A stretch of 64,000 bases of DNA from Dastarcus helophoroides (taxonomy: Eukaryota; Arthropoda; Insecta; Coleoptera; Bothrideridae), in contig CM053331.1 in the NCBI GenBank assembly GCA_028583605.1, positions 35,575,283 through 35,639,282 of the forward strand. Direction: 5' to 3'. Made by a program: the position numbers and the translations under genes. Within the stretch, counting starts at the first letter, position 1. Every line of letters begins with the position of its first letter. Positions 57,201 to 64,000 of the stretch are shown piece by piece. The notes beneath the pieces were generated by a model. It was not told the DNA's origin. It saw only the letters and a program-made list of their open reading frames with translations, and did not search any database.

Positions 57201-59423
57201 TTTCATTACTTTTTCTTTGTGAAATTAAGTCCTAGTAGAGAAGAAAGACTATTTTGGAGCGTCTTTTTCCCAGAAACTTTTAGGTTATCGTATTTCAGCA
57301 CCAAAACCAACTTTACCGTACCAACACTAACTTAACCATATTCCAGAACAAAGACCTACTTTACTACACATTGTGACAAACTCGTAGTTTCAACTTTTAA
57401 CAATAATCAACATGGAAAGATTTACAAATGATATCACAAGTTCTAAATGAATAACAAATTGTTTGTTTACGACCACATGGTCCATTTCCACGTCTTAATC
57501 TGTATTTATGGCCCCAGTCCCTCGATGTTAATATTATTTAGACCCCACGACGTGCCGCATTATTCTAGACATCTCACCTTGATATATTCGGCGTACAATT
57601 TCTTTTCTGGTGCTTCCGTCGCCGAGCAAAGCAGTTGCCACACAATAGCCCTAAAGTGCAGCGGAATTCCTCTCCTAACGAGCTCCTTAATTTGGGCATT
57701 GTGCTTTTTCCAATTGTTTTCCCAATCGTTAACTATATGGCCCCAAGTCGTCCACAAATCTTCCTCGTTACCATCATCGGGACGATCCTGGGTGGAACTT
57801 GTTCCTGAAATGGGAAAATTACTTTGGTTGCTTTGCAAGCGAATTAATTTGATGAAATGGCCCATACGAGAAGCTAGATATTAAATCGATTCGTTACTGA
57901 TTTCAGTTTATGAATACACCGAAAGCGGTTGAATTTGGCTGTGGTGCATTAAATTCGCATTTACCTGATTCAAATTTCTCTTTTAAAAACCGCCCAGAGG
58001 ATGAAATGGCTGGTTCACTCCTGTATATTCTCTCTACAAGTAAACAATAACAATTACGTGACGTAAGAATTGTGATATACGTGTGGATACGCCAAGAACA
58101 CTTTCAGGTGGAGTTGATGTGATATTAATTATTTAGAAGACACAAAGAGCTACTTTGGCACAAGCAGTATTATAAATTTTTAATTATTATCACCTAATAA
58201 TTCGCTGGAAAATGAAGCCATGAATGTGACATCACAGCGCACCGATTGAAATGACAATTATTACTGAGTTTTATCTTATCGCTCGTAATTAACGTGCGTA
58301 AGATACCAAGTTTTGTTGACCTAATAAAGCAGTTAAATTTTCAGGTGTATTTATCAATACAACGTGATTAATAATTGTAAATTGTCTGAATTGTTGTACA
58401 ATATGGTGTTTGAACTTAACCTATTAATAGAGGCCTAACCTATTTGAATTTCTCAGGATTGTTTTGAGAGTAGAAGCCTCCAAACTAACCGAACTTGTGT
58501 GTGCTCCTTTCCAAGTATCCCCCTTAAATAGGAACCGGTCTTGAATAGAAGAAAAGCAAAACCTAACTCGTTTCGTCTTTTTTTTGGACTTAAATTGGGG
58601 ATTTGTCAACCAAATTAATTTTACCGTTTTAAAATGAAAAATGAACGACTGTTTGAATTCGTACAATATTTTCGCTCTTTTCCAAGATCCTGCATTAACA
58701 AAGATCAAATTTTTAATGAAAGAATCGAAACGTAGATTTAGAATTTTCCAACCAAATTGGGCTACAAATTCTTATCTTAAAGATACCTCTAATCACTTTT
58801 GCTGCTTTCTCTTCTTCATAATGATCAAGCTTTAAACTACGTCCAATTTATGATTAAGTATAGATCGGAATTTGGAAATCAAACTGGGTGGCGATATAGG
58901 TTTCTTTGGAGATACCTCCTAAATTAAGAAAAACAACAAGCATTAGTAAAGAAATTCCTTTCGACGTACTGCTGCTTCTAAATTCTTGAAATTTGTTACA
59001 ATATAAGTGTAATCATGGTTATAAGTAGACAAAAGATATATGATCAAGAGAAGAAAACTTATGCGCACTCAATTGAAGACCAAAGTCTATCTCCTTAGCA
59101 ATCATATTTAAAGATACATCCGAACCATCACAAAAAAATAACCCATGATCTTACCTGAGGTAAGTGATATTTGGGAGGTATCCGAGCTCTTTCTGGAATG
59201 TCCAGAAGCCGACGCCCCGCTCAATGAATTGAGGGACTTGGCGTCGGACTCGTAGAGTCTGTTAGCCTCCTCCAGTTTGGCGAGTAGCTCCAGTTCCGGG
59301 CCGGAGACGTCGTTGTTGTTGTTATTACAAGGCGGACTCTCGAGCCTCATGGCTGTAGGCGGCATCGCCGTATAGAACCCCCCATCGGACTCGACCACCA
59401 AACAGCTTAGAGAGCTTCCACCT
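38938..59423 (-). CDS. Evi5: Evi5-type TBC RabGAP with long coiled coil, 12 exons (5' incomplete)
   Basis: A RabGAP/effector linked in animals to Rab11 recycling and cytokinesis. Twelve exons (59423-59155, 58033-57965, 57804-57578, 57081-56890, 56837-56478, 49155-48997, 47984-47748, 47446-47111, 47061-46888, 46589-46326, 45991-45890, 39213-38938) give 887 residues and a TGA. The leader contains ELELLAKLEEANRL and a Ser-rich stretch, both typical of Evi5. The TBC domain starts near RRGIPLHFRAIVW; both fingers are present, Arg203 in IRRDIAR and Gln240 in GYCQG. Coiled coil covers residues ~390-800, then a Ser/Thr/Asp-rich tail. The first exon enters in phase 2, so translation starts upstream of 59423 unless an internal ATG (MPPTAMRLES) is used. 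From the TBC region on, all introns are phase 0. Huge repeat-filled introns occur at 49156-56477 and 39214-45889. Confidence 0.93.
39214..39954. other. Evi5 last intron, right of the C-terminal exon
   Basis: Mostly unique DNA. A partial inverted repeat around 39510-39610 pairs TCGTCACTC with GAGTGACGA. No exon recognised. Confidence 0.45.
40730..42790. repeat. Degenerate ~195-bp tandem array
   Basis: The marker (G/A)AAATTACAAAATTTCCAAA recurs near 40802, 41035, 41334, 41562, 41762, 41952, 42146, 42323 and 42518, with spacing of 177-299 bp, mostly ~195. Units also share AAATGGAGATTCTGAAATGA and CAAATTCTTTCAAAAAAAG. Heavily diverged, so old. Confidence 0.8.
42840..45340. repeat. ~390-bp tandem array, about seven units
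   Basis: The marker AGTCAGTCGAAGTCTT (with variants) falls near 42991, 43381, 43767, 44170, 44558, 44954 and 45289. The spacing is 386-403 bp except for a short last step. Units share TAAAATAAGAGCGTCGACAT, AATTTTGAAAGAAAATGC and GGACTTTGAAATGTCGCG. The 43.75 and 44.55 kb copies are nearly identical. Confidence 0.87.
45656..45705 (-). other. Candidate 50-nt alternative exon of Evi5
   Basis: A GC-rich 50-nt segment bounded by CATTGTACAG and GTAAGT on the minus strand, between the last two Evi5 coding exons. Phase-0 inclusion would read FPTPLTSPDTEPWKWL and end just inside the C-terminal exon. Another frame reads SHASDQSGYRALEVAR and would leave in phase 0. Because 50 is not a multiple of three, inclusion changes the C-terminus. 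Confidence 0.5.
45890..45991 (-). CDS. Evi5: Evi5 coiled-coil exon, 102 nt
   Basis: 34 codons, NQEIATEGELRIHSVDDSDK to DKVAELQAE, acceptor TTAATGACAG, donor GTAAGT. Joining directly to the last exon gives AELQAE-VMRLES, which keeps the heptads. Confidence 0.9.
46326..46589 (-). CDS. Evi5: Evi5 coiled-coil exon, 264 nt
   Basis: 88 codons, VMELETQVQVSTNQLRRQDE to LTQQISQLEMK, acceptor CATGTTGCAG, donor GTAAAT. Matches the METQNQINSNQLRRAE region of animal EVI5. Confidence 0.93.
46740..46875. repeat. 22-bp tandem repeat, about six copies
   Basis: GAAATGATGTTCATTTAAGG-type units at a 22-bp period (GATGT begins at 46771, 46793 and 46815, then a diverged copy at 46837). It starts a few bases after the donor of the 46888-47061 Evi5 exon. 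Confidence 0.85.
46888..47061 (-). CDS. Evi5: Evi5 coiled-coil exon, 174 nt
   Basis: 58 codons, DHRQEQNPSGEAHSTPKKLL to LTELKELRLK, acceptor TTGATTTAG, donor GTAACC. The ELMTTRIREMETLTELKELR stretch is the second LREAE-type repeat. Confidence 0.92.
47111..47446 (-). CDS. Evi5: Evi5 coiled-coil exon, 336 nt
   Basis: 112 codons, HTSRQSSIEEISLKQEQLQQ to QWQRHLQ, acceptor ATTCTTCAG, donor GTAATT. HLQEELIAVKLREAEANLSL matches the strongly conserved LQEELIAVKLREAEA block of animal EVI5. The next intron is 49 nt. Confidence 0.94.
47748..47984 (-). CDS. Evi5: Evi5 coiled-coil exon, 237 nt
   Basis: 79 codons, KLRTENKQLRHRCEMLEEES to IRSLSLMMEET, acceptor GATAATAG, donor GTAAGT. The Evi5-like gene has a homologous exon of the same length at 31716-31952. 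Confidence 0.93.
48180..48579. repeat. Inverted repeat, ~84-bp arms, in Evi5 intron
   Basis: 48180-48262 (GAACTACCAACAGTTGAGCC to ATTGCAGAG) is matched in inverse by 48495-48578 (CTCTGTACAATATAATCAAG to GGTTGGTAGTTC-like end) with few differences. The ~230-bp interior is itself palindromic around ACCAAATTCTGAATCTGATA. Probably a composite foldback element. Confidence 0.75.
48265..48900. repeat. ~90-115-bp tandem repeat in Evi5 intron
   Basis: CTGAATCTGATAAATGTTCA-type units recur at about 48353, 48466, 48590, 48683, 48775 and 48866, with linked words GAGATCTAATAAGATCGAAAC and TTTGGTTACCAAACTC. It overlaps one arm of the inverted repeat. Confidence 0.8.
48997..49155 (-). CDS. Evi5: Evi5 exon linking TBC and coiled coil
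   Basis: 53 codons, FFQKELPGRAEADPEG to EQEEMTELK, acceptor GGTCGTAG, donor GTAAGT. YNAKKMKKLEKEY is an Evi5 hallmark. It is preceded by a 7.3-kb intron filled with the polypurine tract. Confidence 0.93.
49432..55605. repeat. Polypurine megatract, 6.2 kb (purines on plus strand)
   Basis: Almost uninterrupted (AGG/AAG/GAA)n with very few pyrimidines. It is not a plain microsatellite. AGGATCAAG(G/A)GGAGAAAT-like markers recur near 50668, 51630, 52468, 53464, 53978, 54510 and 55066, giving units of ~840-1000 bp on the left and ~530-560 bp on the right. It fills the Evi5 intron between the TBC and coiled-coil exons. The pre-mRNA would be a 6-kb polypyrimidine stretch. Long frames of Phe, Leu and Ser (minus) or Lys, Glu and Arg (plus) are artefacts of composition. 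Confidence 0.95.
55961..56292. mobile_element. M2 MITE, 332 bp, perfect 60-bp terminal inverted repeats
   Basis: 55961-56020 (TGTTTTTTTCAATTTATTTA, then ACATTTCTTCGGCCCAGTTT...) is exactly complemented by 56233-56292. The core has ATATCACGTAGTCGCATTTC, shared in inverse orientation with copies at 14.5 and 35.8 kb. The right flank still carries the outer family sequence GGTCAATAAGGGTCTACCAT. It lies 190 bp from the Evi5 TBC exon. Confidence 0.85.
56478..56837 (-). CDS. Evi5: Evi5 exon, rest of TBC domain
   Basis: 120 codons from MPEEEAFAVLVKIMQDYRMR to SLDMEGMLK, acceptor TTTGGTAG, donor GTACGT. Includes FHTSMYASSWFLTLFTT, typical of Evi5-group TBC domains. Confidence 0.96.
56890..57081 (-). 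CDS. Evi5: Evi5 exon, catalytic TBC motifs
   Basis: 64 codons, acceptor GCATTTCAG, donor GTAGAT. Carries the arginine finger motif IRRDIARTYPEH and the glutamine finger REVGYCQGSGFIVG. The following intron is 52 nt. Confidence 0.96.
57578..57804 (-). CDS. Evi5: Evi5 exon, start of TBC domain
   Basis: Acceptor CCCATTTCAG, donor GTGAGA. Encodes GTSSTQDRPDDGNEEDLW, then WGHIVNDWENNW and RRGIPLHFRAIVWQLLCSAT, the conserved TBC entry. Confidence 0.93.
57965..58033 (-). CDS. Evi5: Evi5 symmetric 69-nt exon (candidate cassette)
   Basis: Acceptor TTTACTTGTAG, donor GTAAAT, phase 1 on both sides. Encodes ERIYRSEPAISSSGRFLKEK and FES between SLTS and GTSSTQ. Skipping keeps the frame, so it is a natural alternative exon just before the TBC domain. 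Confidence 0.75.
58034..59154. other. Evi5 intron without recognised elements
   Basis: AT-rich but more complex than the repeat blocks. Small open frames occur on both strands; none resembles a known protein. Confidence 0.45.
59155..59423 (-). CDS. Evi5: Evi5 N-terminal exon (first one seen)
   Basis: Acceptor TCTCGTTTCAG, donor GTAAGA. Encodes 89 full codons including CNNNNNDVSGPELELLAKLE and ending SSDTSQISLTS, plus one base. The acceptor shows that at least one more 5' exon exists. No start codon is assigned; ATG at about residue 23 or 28 of this exon is possible. Confidence 0.85.
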
Positions 59424-59495
59424 CTGAAACGAGAAACGGATTTTTAACAAAATTGCCAAGTCACTACAACAAATACAAAGATGGTAGTATTTATC

Positions 59496-59594
59496 AGACT
59501 AGCGTTTCCCAAGTGGTGGATCGCGACACGATACCAGCCCACAAAAATTAAAATACCGTCCATGCCAAAAAAAAAGTCTGGGAAACGCTGGTCT
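59496..59594. mobile_element. Short MITE-like element with GCGTTTCCCA ends
   Basis: AGACTAGCGTTTCCCA on the left faces TGGGAAACGCTGGTCT on the right, 99 bp apart. The (C/T)AGCGTTTCCCA terminus is common among hAT-like MITEs. No clear target duplication. Confidence 0.6.
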
Positions 59595-59954
59595 AAACTT
59601 ATTGGCTTCTTAGTTGCAAAATAAAGTAGATATAATTTAACTCCTAAATTCAAAATGCAAAGCGATGTAGATCTGTATAGTTCGTTCAACACCTCATATC
59701 TCTTGATTTAGCAACCCTTATTTCTTTTAATTTTGATTTTATCAAATCTATTTTATCGTCCCCGAACGCAACTAGAATCTTTGACCATTTATTTCTATAT
59801 CTGTGACAATTTTTATTGTTGGCACTCAGAGCATCAGAAAACATAAAACTTGATGTAATTACGGGTTAAAAGTGAAAAAGTCTAAATGCAGCTGCAACAT
59901 ATTGCTGTTATAGTAAGATATGTAGTTCACCGAATTCATTTTAACTGGTCAACT

Positions 59955-62900
59955 GATGGCACGATAAGACAAAGAATTTAAGAAGTTAAAAAAAGAAAGC
60001 AAAGAGGTGAAGGGGAGGAAAAAGAGGCGTAGGAAGAACAAGACTAAAAGGAAGAAGATAAAAAAGTAGAGAAAGAAGAAGAGAACGTTAAGGAGGAAAA
60101 GAAAAGATAAATAAGAGGAAGGAATGAAGAACAGAAGGAAAATCAGGAGGAAGAGAATCGGGCGAAGGAAAGGAATAAAGAAGAGGAAGAAGAAGAAGAG
60201 AAGTAAGAGGAAGATGAACATAAAGATAGCAGGAAGAAGAAAACGAAGAGGATGAAGAAAAAAAAGATCAAGAAGAGGAGAAAAAGGAAGCAGAGGAAAA
60301 GGAGAATGAAGAGGAAGAAGAGGGGAAGGAAAAGAAGAAAAATCAGGGAAAGAAGAAACAGGAGGACGATAAAAAGGAAGAAGGGGAAAAAATGAAGGGC
60401 AGAAACTGGCAGAAGAGGAGGAACAGAAGAAAAAGTGAAGAAAAATCAGGAAAAGAAGCAAAAGGAGGAAGACGAAGAAGGAGAAGAAGGGGAAAAAGAA
60501 AATGAAGAGGAGGAACAAAAGTGAGGAGGTGTTGAGGAGAGAAAGAAGTAGAAGAGAAAAAAGAAAATGAAAAAAAAGAAAAAGGAAGAACAGGAAAAAA
60601 GAGAAGAGGAGGAAAAGGAGAAGAGGATAAAAGGAGGAAAGGGAGGAAGAGAAAGAAGAGAAGGAAGTGAAATCAGGAAAAGAAAAAAAAGGAAAAAAAG
60701 GAAGGATAAAAAGAAAAATGAAGAGGAGGAACAGGAAGAAAAGGAAAAAGAAAGAGGAAAAAAGAAAGTAGAGATAGAAGAGGAAGAAGCAGAGGAATAG
60801 GAATAAGAGAAAGTAGCAACAGAAGAGGAGAAAAATGAAGAAGGGAAGGTGGAGACAGAAGAGGAAGAATAGTAGGAAGGGGAGGAAAAGGTAGAAGAAG
60901 AGGAGGAAAAGAAAGAAGAGGAAGAAGAAAAAGAGAAGAAAGAAAAATAAGAGAATGACGAAGAGAAAGAAGAAAATGAAAAGGTGGAAGAGGAAAAAGA
61001 GGAAAAGGAAAAAATGGGAAGTGGAAACAGGAGAGAAAAAATAGGAGAAAAAGGAGGAAAGGGGAGAAGAGGAGGAAGAAAAAGAAAAGCAGTAAGAACA
61101 AGAGAAGAAAGAGGAGAAAGAAGAGGAGAAAAAGGAAAAAGAGAAAGTGGAGACAGAAGAGGAAGAATAGGAGGAAGAGGAGGAAAAGGGAGAAGAAGAC
61201 GGGGAAAAGGAAGAAGAGGAGGAAGAAGAAGAGAAAGAAAAGGATAAAGAAGAGAATGGAGAGAAAAAAGAAGCAAATGAACAGGAGGAAGAGGAAGAAG
61301 AGGAGGAAAAGGAAAAAAGAGGAAGTGAAGACAAAATAGAAGGCAAAGAATAAAAAAGAAGAAGAGGAGGAAAAAAGAAAAGGAGGAAAAAAAAGAGAAG
61401 GAAGAGGAGAAAGAAGAGGAAGCAGAGGAGAAAAAAAGAAAAATTAGGAAGAAAAAAAGAAGGATGAGGAGAATAAGAACAAGGAAGAGGAAGAAAGAGA
61501 AAAGGGAAAAATAAAATGAAGAGAAGAAGGCGGGGAAAAGGAAGAAGAGGAGAAGAAGAGAAAGAAGAGGAGAAAGAAGAGGAAGCAGAGGAAAAAGAAG
61601 AAAATGAAGAGGAGGAAGAGGAAGAATAGGAGAAAAAGGAAAAAAGAGGAAGTGAAGACAGAATAAAAGGAAGAGGATGAAAAAGGAGAAGATGAAGAAA
61701 AAAAAAGAAGAGGAAAAAGAAGAGAAGGAAGAGGCGAAAGAAGAGGAAGCAAAGGAGGAGAAAAAATATAAAAATGGGAAGAAAAAAAAAAGGATGAGGA
61801 AAATAAGAACAAGGAAGAGGAAGGAGAAAAGGGAAAAAATAAAATGAAGAGGAGGAACATGAAGAAGGGGAAAAGGAGGCAGAGAAAAGAAAGAAGAAGA
61901 AGAAAAGGAGGAAGTCACAGAACATGAGAAAAAGAAAGCAGAAGAAGTGGAGACAAAAGAGCAGTAAGAGGAAGAAGACGAGAAAGAGGTGGAGACAGAC
62001 GAGGAAGCGGGAGAAGAAAAAAGGAAGAAGAAGAGGAGAAAGAAGAGAAAAAAGAAGAGAAATAAGTTGAAGAAGAGGAAGAGGAAGAAGAGAAAAAAGG
62101 GGAGGAAGAAAAAGAGAACTATGCGAAACAAAAGCAACGAGAAAAGGAAACGTATAAAAAATCACGAAACGGAGAACAAAGAGGACAAAGGAAAAACGAG
62201 AGAGATAGGACGAAGAGGAGGAACAGAAAGAAGAGGGCAAAATGAAGTAAAGAGAAAAATGAGTAGAAGAAAGAAAAGGAAGAGAGAGTGGAGAAAAGAG
62301 GCGTAAAAGAAAAAAAGGAAGAAAAGGTAAGTAAGGGAAAAAGGAAGGGGCGAAAGAGTAGGAAAAGGAAGAGGAAAAGAAGTAGGAAAAAGAAGAGAAG
62401 AAAGGGTCAAAGAGGAAGTAGAGGAAGAAGAGAAAGAAGAGGAGAAAGAGAAAGAAGAGAAAGAAAAGGAAGAAGATGAAGGGGAAAAAAGAGAACGAGG
62501 AGAAAAAAGCAACAAGAACAGGAAAAGTATAAAAATCACGTAAGAGATAACAAAGAGGACAAAGGAAGAAGAGAAAGATGATGAAGAGGGGAAACAGGAG
62601 TAAGAGAAAGAAGAGAGAAAAGCTGTAGTAAAGAGAAAAACGAGTAGAAGGGAGAAAGGGAAGGGGAGAAAGCGGAGGAAAAAGAGGCGTAAGACAAAAA
62701 AAGGGAAGAAAAGGAAAGTAAGGAAAAGAGGAAGAGGCGAAAGAGTAGGAAAAGGAAGAGAAGATAGAATAGGAAAAAGAAGAGAAAAAAAGGACAAAGA
62801 GGAAGTAGAGGAAGAAGAGAAAGAAGAGGAGAAAAAGGAGAAAGAGAAAGAAAAGAAGGAAAAGGAAGAAGAAGAGAAGAAAAAGAAGGAAGAGAAAAAA

Positions 62901-63383
62901 GAGAAGGAAAAGGAAGAAAAAGAGGAAAAAAAAAGAATAAGAGCAAGAAAAATACGACCAGGAAGAGGAGGAGAAAGAGAAAAAAAGAAGAGAAGAAAAT
63001 GAGACGAAAAAGAAGGAGAAGCGGGAGAAAAAGAGAATCAAGAGAAAAAAACTGAAGGAAAAGGAGAAGAGACAAGATAAGGAAAAAAGGGAGAAAGAGA
63101 AAAATGAGAAGGAGGGAGAGAGGGAAAAGAAGAAAGTGGAGGAAGAGGAGAAAGGGAAAGAAGAAGAGATGGAAAAGAAAAAGAACAGCAGGAAAAAAAG
63201 AAATATGAGGAGGAGGAAGAAGCGAAGAAATAGAAAAAGGGAAAAAAGAAGAGATGCAAAAGGGAAAGAACAGCAGGAAGAAAAGAAAAATGAGGAGGAA
63301 GCGAAGAAATAGAAAAAGAGAAAGAAGAGCAAGAAAAAGAAGAAGAGCAAGAAAAAGAAGAAGAGCAAGAAAAAGAACAAAGA
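59955..63383. repeat. Second polypurine megatract, 3.4 kb
   Basis: Plus-strand (GAA/AGG/GAGAAA)n, upstream of the first Evi5 exon seen and probably in its next intron. It is less regular than the 49.4-55.6 kb tract. Local duplications are seen, for example AGAGGAAGTAGAGGAAGAAG near 62412 and 62798. The ~1100-codon minus-strand frame is compositional. Confidence 0.93.
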
Positions 63384-63436
63384 TTTCCAATTACGTTTTC
63401 CATATTCAAAAAAGAATCAACCTTTTGATGTTTCTA

Positions 63437-63496
63437 TCGCTGTGTTCTTGTTAACGTTTTTTAACTCGCTGTGTTCTTGTTAACGTTTTTTAACTC
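63437..63496. repeat. ~30-bp direct duplication
   Basis: GCTGTGTTCTTGTTAACGTT followed by TTTTAACTC is present twice in tandem, directly beside the end of the polypurine tract. Confidence 0.75.
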
Positions 63497-63540
63497 ATCC
63501 TACTCAAGTTTGACATATTCGAGAATGAACAATACCAAAT

Positions 63541-63900
63541 ATCTCAAATCGTAAAGTGAAGATATACAAAGCGATAGTCAGACCAACAATGACTTACGCA
63601 GCAGACACGAGCTGATACAGACAGAACAAAACAACTGCTGCGAACAACCGAAATGAATACCTTAAGAGCTATAGTAGGAAAAACAAGACGAGATTGTATT
63701 AGAAACGCAGCAATAAGGGAGCAATGTAACCTAATAGACATAAGGAAATTTATGAGAAAAAGACGAAAAGATTGGAATGAACACGTTCAAAGAGCCGATG
63801 AAGATAGATTAATAAGAATAGCTCGTGACGGAAAACCAGTACGAAAGAGAGATCTAAGATGGCAAAAAAAAGATGGATAGAAAGCTGGGTATCTACCTCA
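63541..63900 (+). pseudogene. LINE ORF2 3' remnant (end of reverse transcriptase)
   Basis: Plus-strand frames read KVKIYKAIVRPTMTYAADT, then after a frame change LLRTTEMNTLRAIVGKTRRD and RKDWNEHVQRADEDRLIRIA, then DGKPVRKRDLRWQKK. The YKAIVRP..TY, LR.I.GKTRRD and W..H..R order is the typical C-terminal end of non-LTR retrotransposon ORF2. It has a stop and at least one frameshift. The clade was not determined. Confidence 0.72.
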
Positions 63901-63944
63901 ACAGAAACACTATGAAATTCGTGAAGAACGGCAGGTTTAGACCT

Positions 63945-64000
63945 AGATAAAAGAGGAAGAAGAAGAGGAAGAAGAAGTGGAAGGGGAAGGGGAAGAAGAA
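63945..64000. repeat. Start of a further polypurine tract
   Basis: AAAGAGGAAGAAGAAGAGG and GGAAGGGGAAGGGG run to the right edge, just after the LINE remnant. Confidence 0.75.

Noticed and set aside
57447..57884. 145-codon plus-strand frame
   Set aside because: Overlaps the Evi5 TBC exon in antisense and has no recognisable protein features.
59949..63380. 1143-codon minus-strand open frame
   Set aside because: Same compositional artefact of the second polypurine tract.

Overview
The window is nuclear DNA from an animal, most likely an insect and perhaps a beetle. The evidence is spliced genes whose smallest introns are 49-52 nt, a very AT-rich background, an insect-type ADP/ATP carrier, an Evi5-type RabGAP, and mariner, hAT-like and LINE debris. 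The order-level guess is weak. I see no bacterial, organellar or viral gene.

Three protein-coding units lie head to tail on the minus strand. (1) An ADP/ATP translocase gene (ANT, 200-16932) has four exons that join in phase into a 299-residue carrier with all three carrier signatures and RRRMMM. (2) A compact gene (24547-32186) has six exons giving 365 residues of coiled coil. It is a diverged tandem copy of the coiled-coil half of Evi5 with no TBC domain. (3) Evi5 itself runs from 59423 down to 38938. Twelve exons encode at least 887 residues: an N-terminal leader, a TBC RabGAP domain with both catalytic fingers, a long coiled coil and a C-terminal tail. Its first exon(s) lie upstream of 59.4 kb and were not found.

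Over 85% of the window is repeats or AT-rich filler. From left to right: a 425-bp x10 array in ANT intron 2; a ~133-bp satellite in two blocks between ANT and the Evi5-like gene (17.4-20.5 and 21.8-23.9 kb); in the large intron of the Evi5-like gene, a ~247-bp array packed with TGACCTTGA (an extended nuclear-receptor half-site) and a ~178-bp x5 array; a 305-bp hAT-type MITE with an intact 8-bp target duplication; a dead mariner; two arrays (~195 and ~390 bp) bounded by hAT-like ends in the last Evi5 intron; and two polypurine megatracts (6.2 and 3.4 kb) in or upstream of Evi5. Two or three palindromic MITE families recur throughout, and two LINE reverse-transcriptase tails are present.

The most interesting item is the Evi5 / Evi5-like pair. 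Exon lengths match block by block (237/237, 336/333, 174/126, 264/258, 102/102 nt), all these introns are phase 0, and the copy is open with usable splice sites despite about one-third protein identity. It is therefore either a TBC-less paralogue or an alternative C-terminal coiled-coil cluster for Evi5. Coordinates come from hand-reading splice sites and reading frames; no alignment or database search was run.
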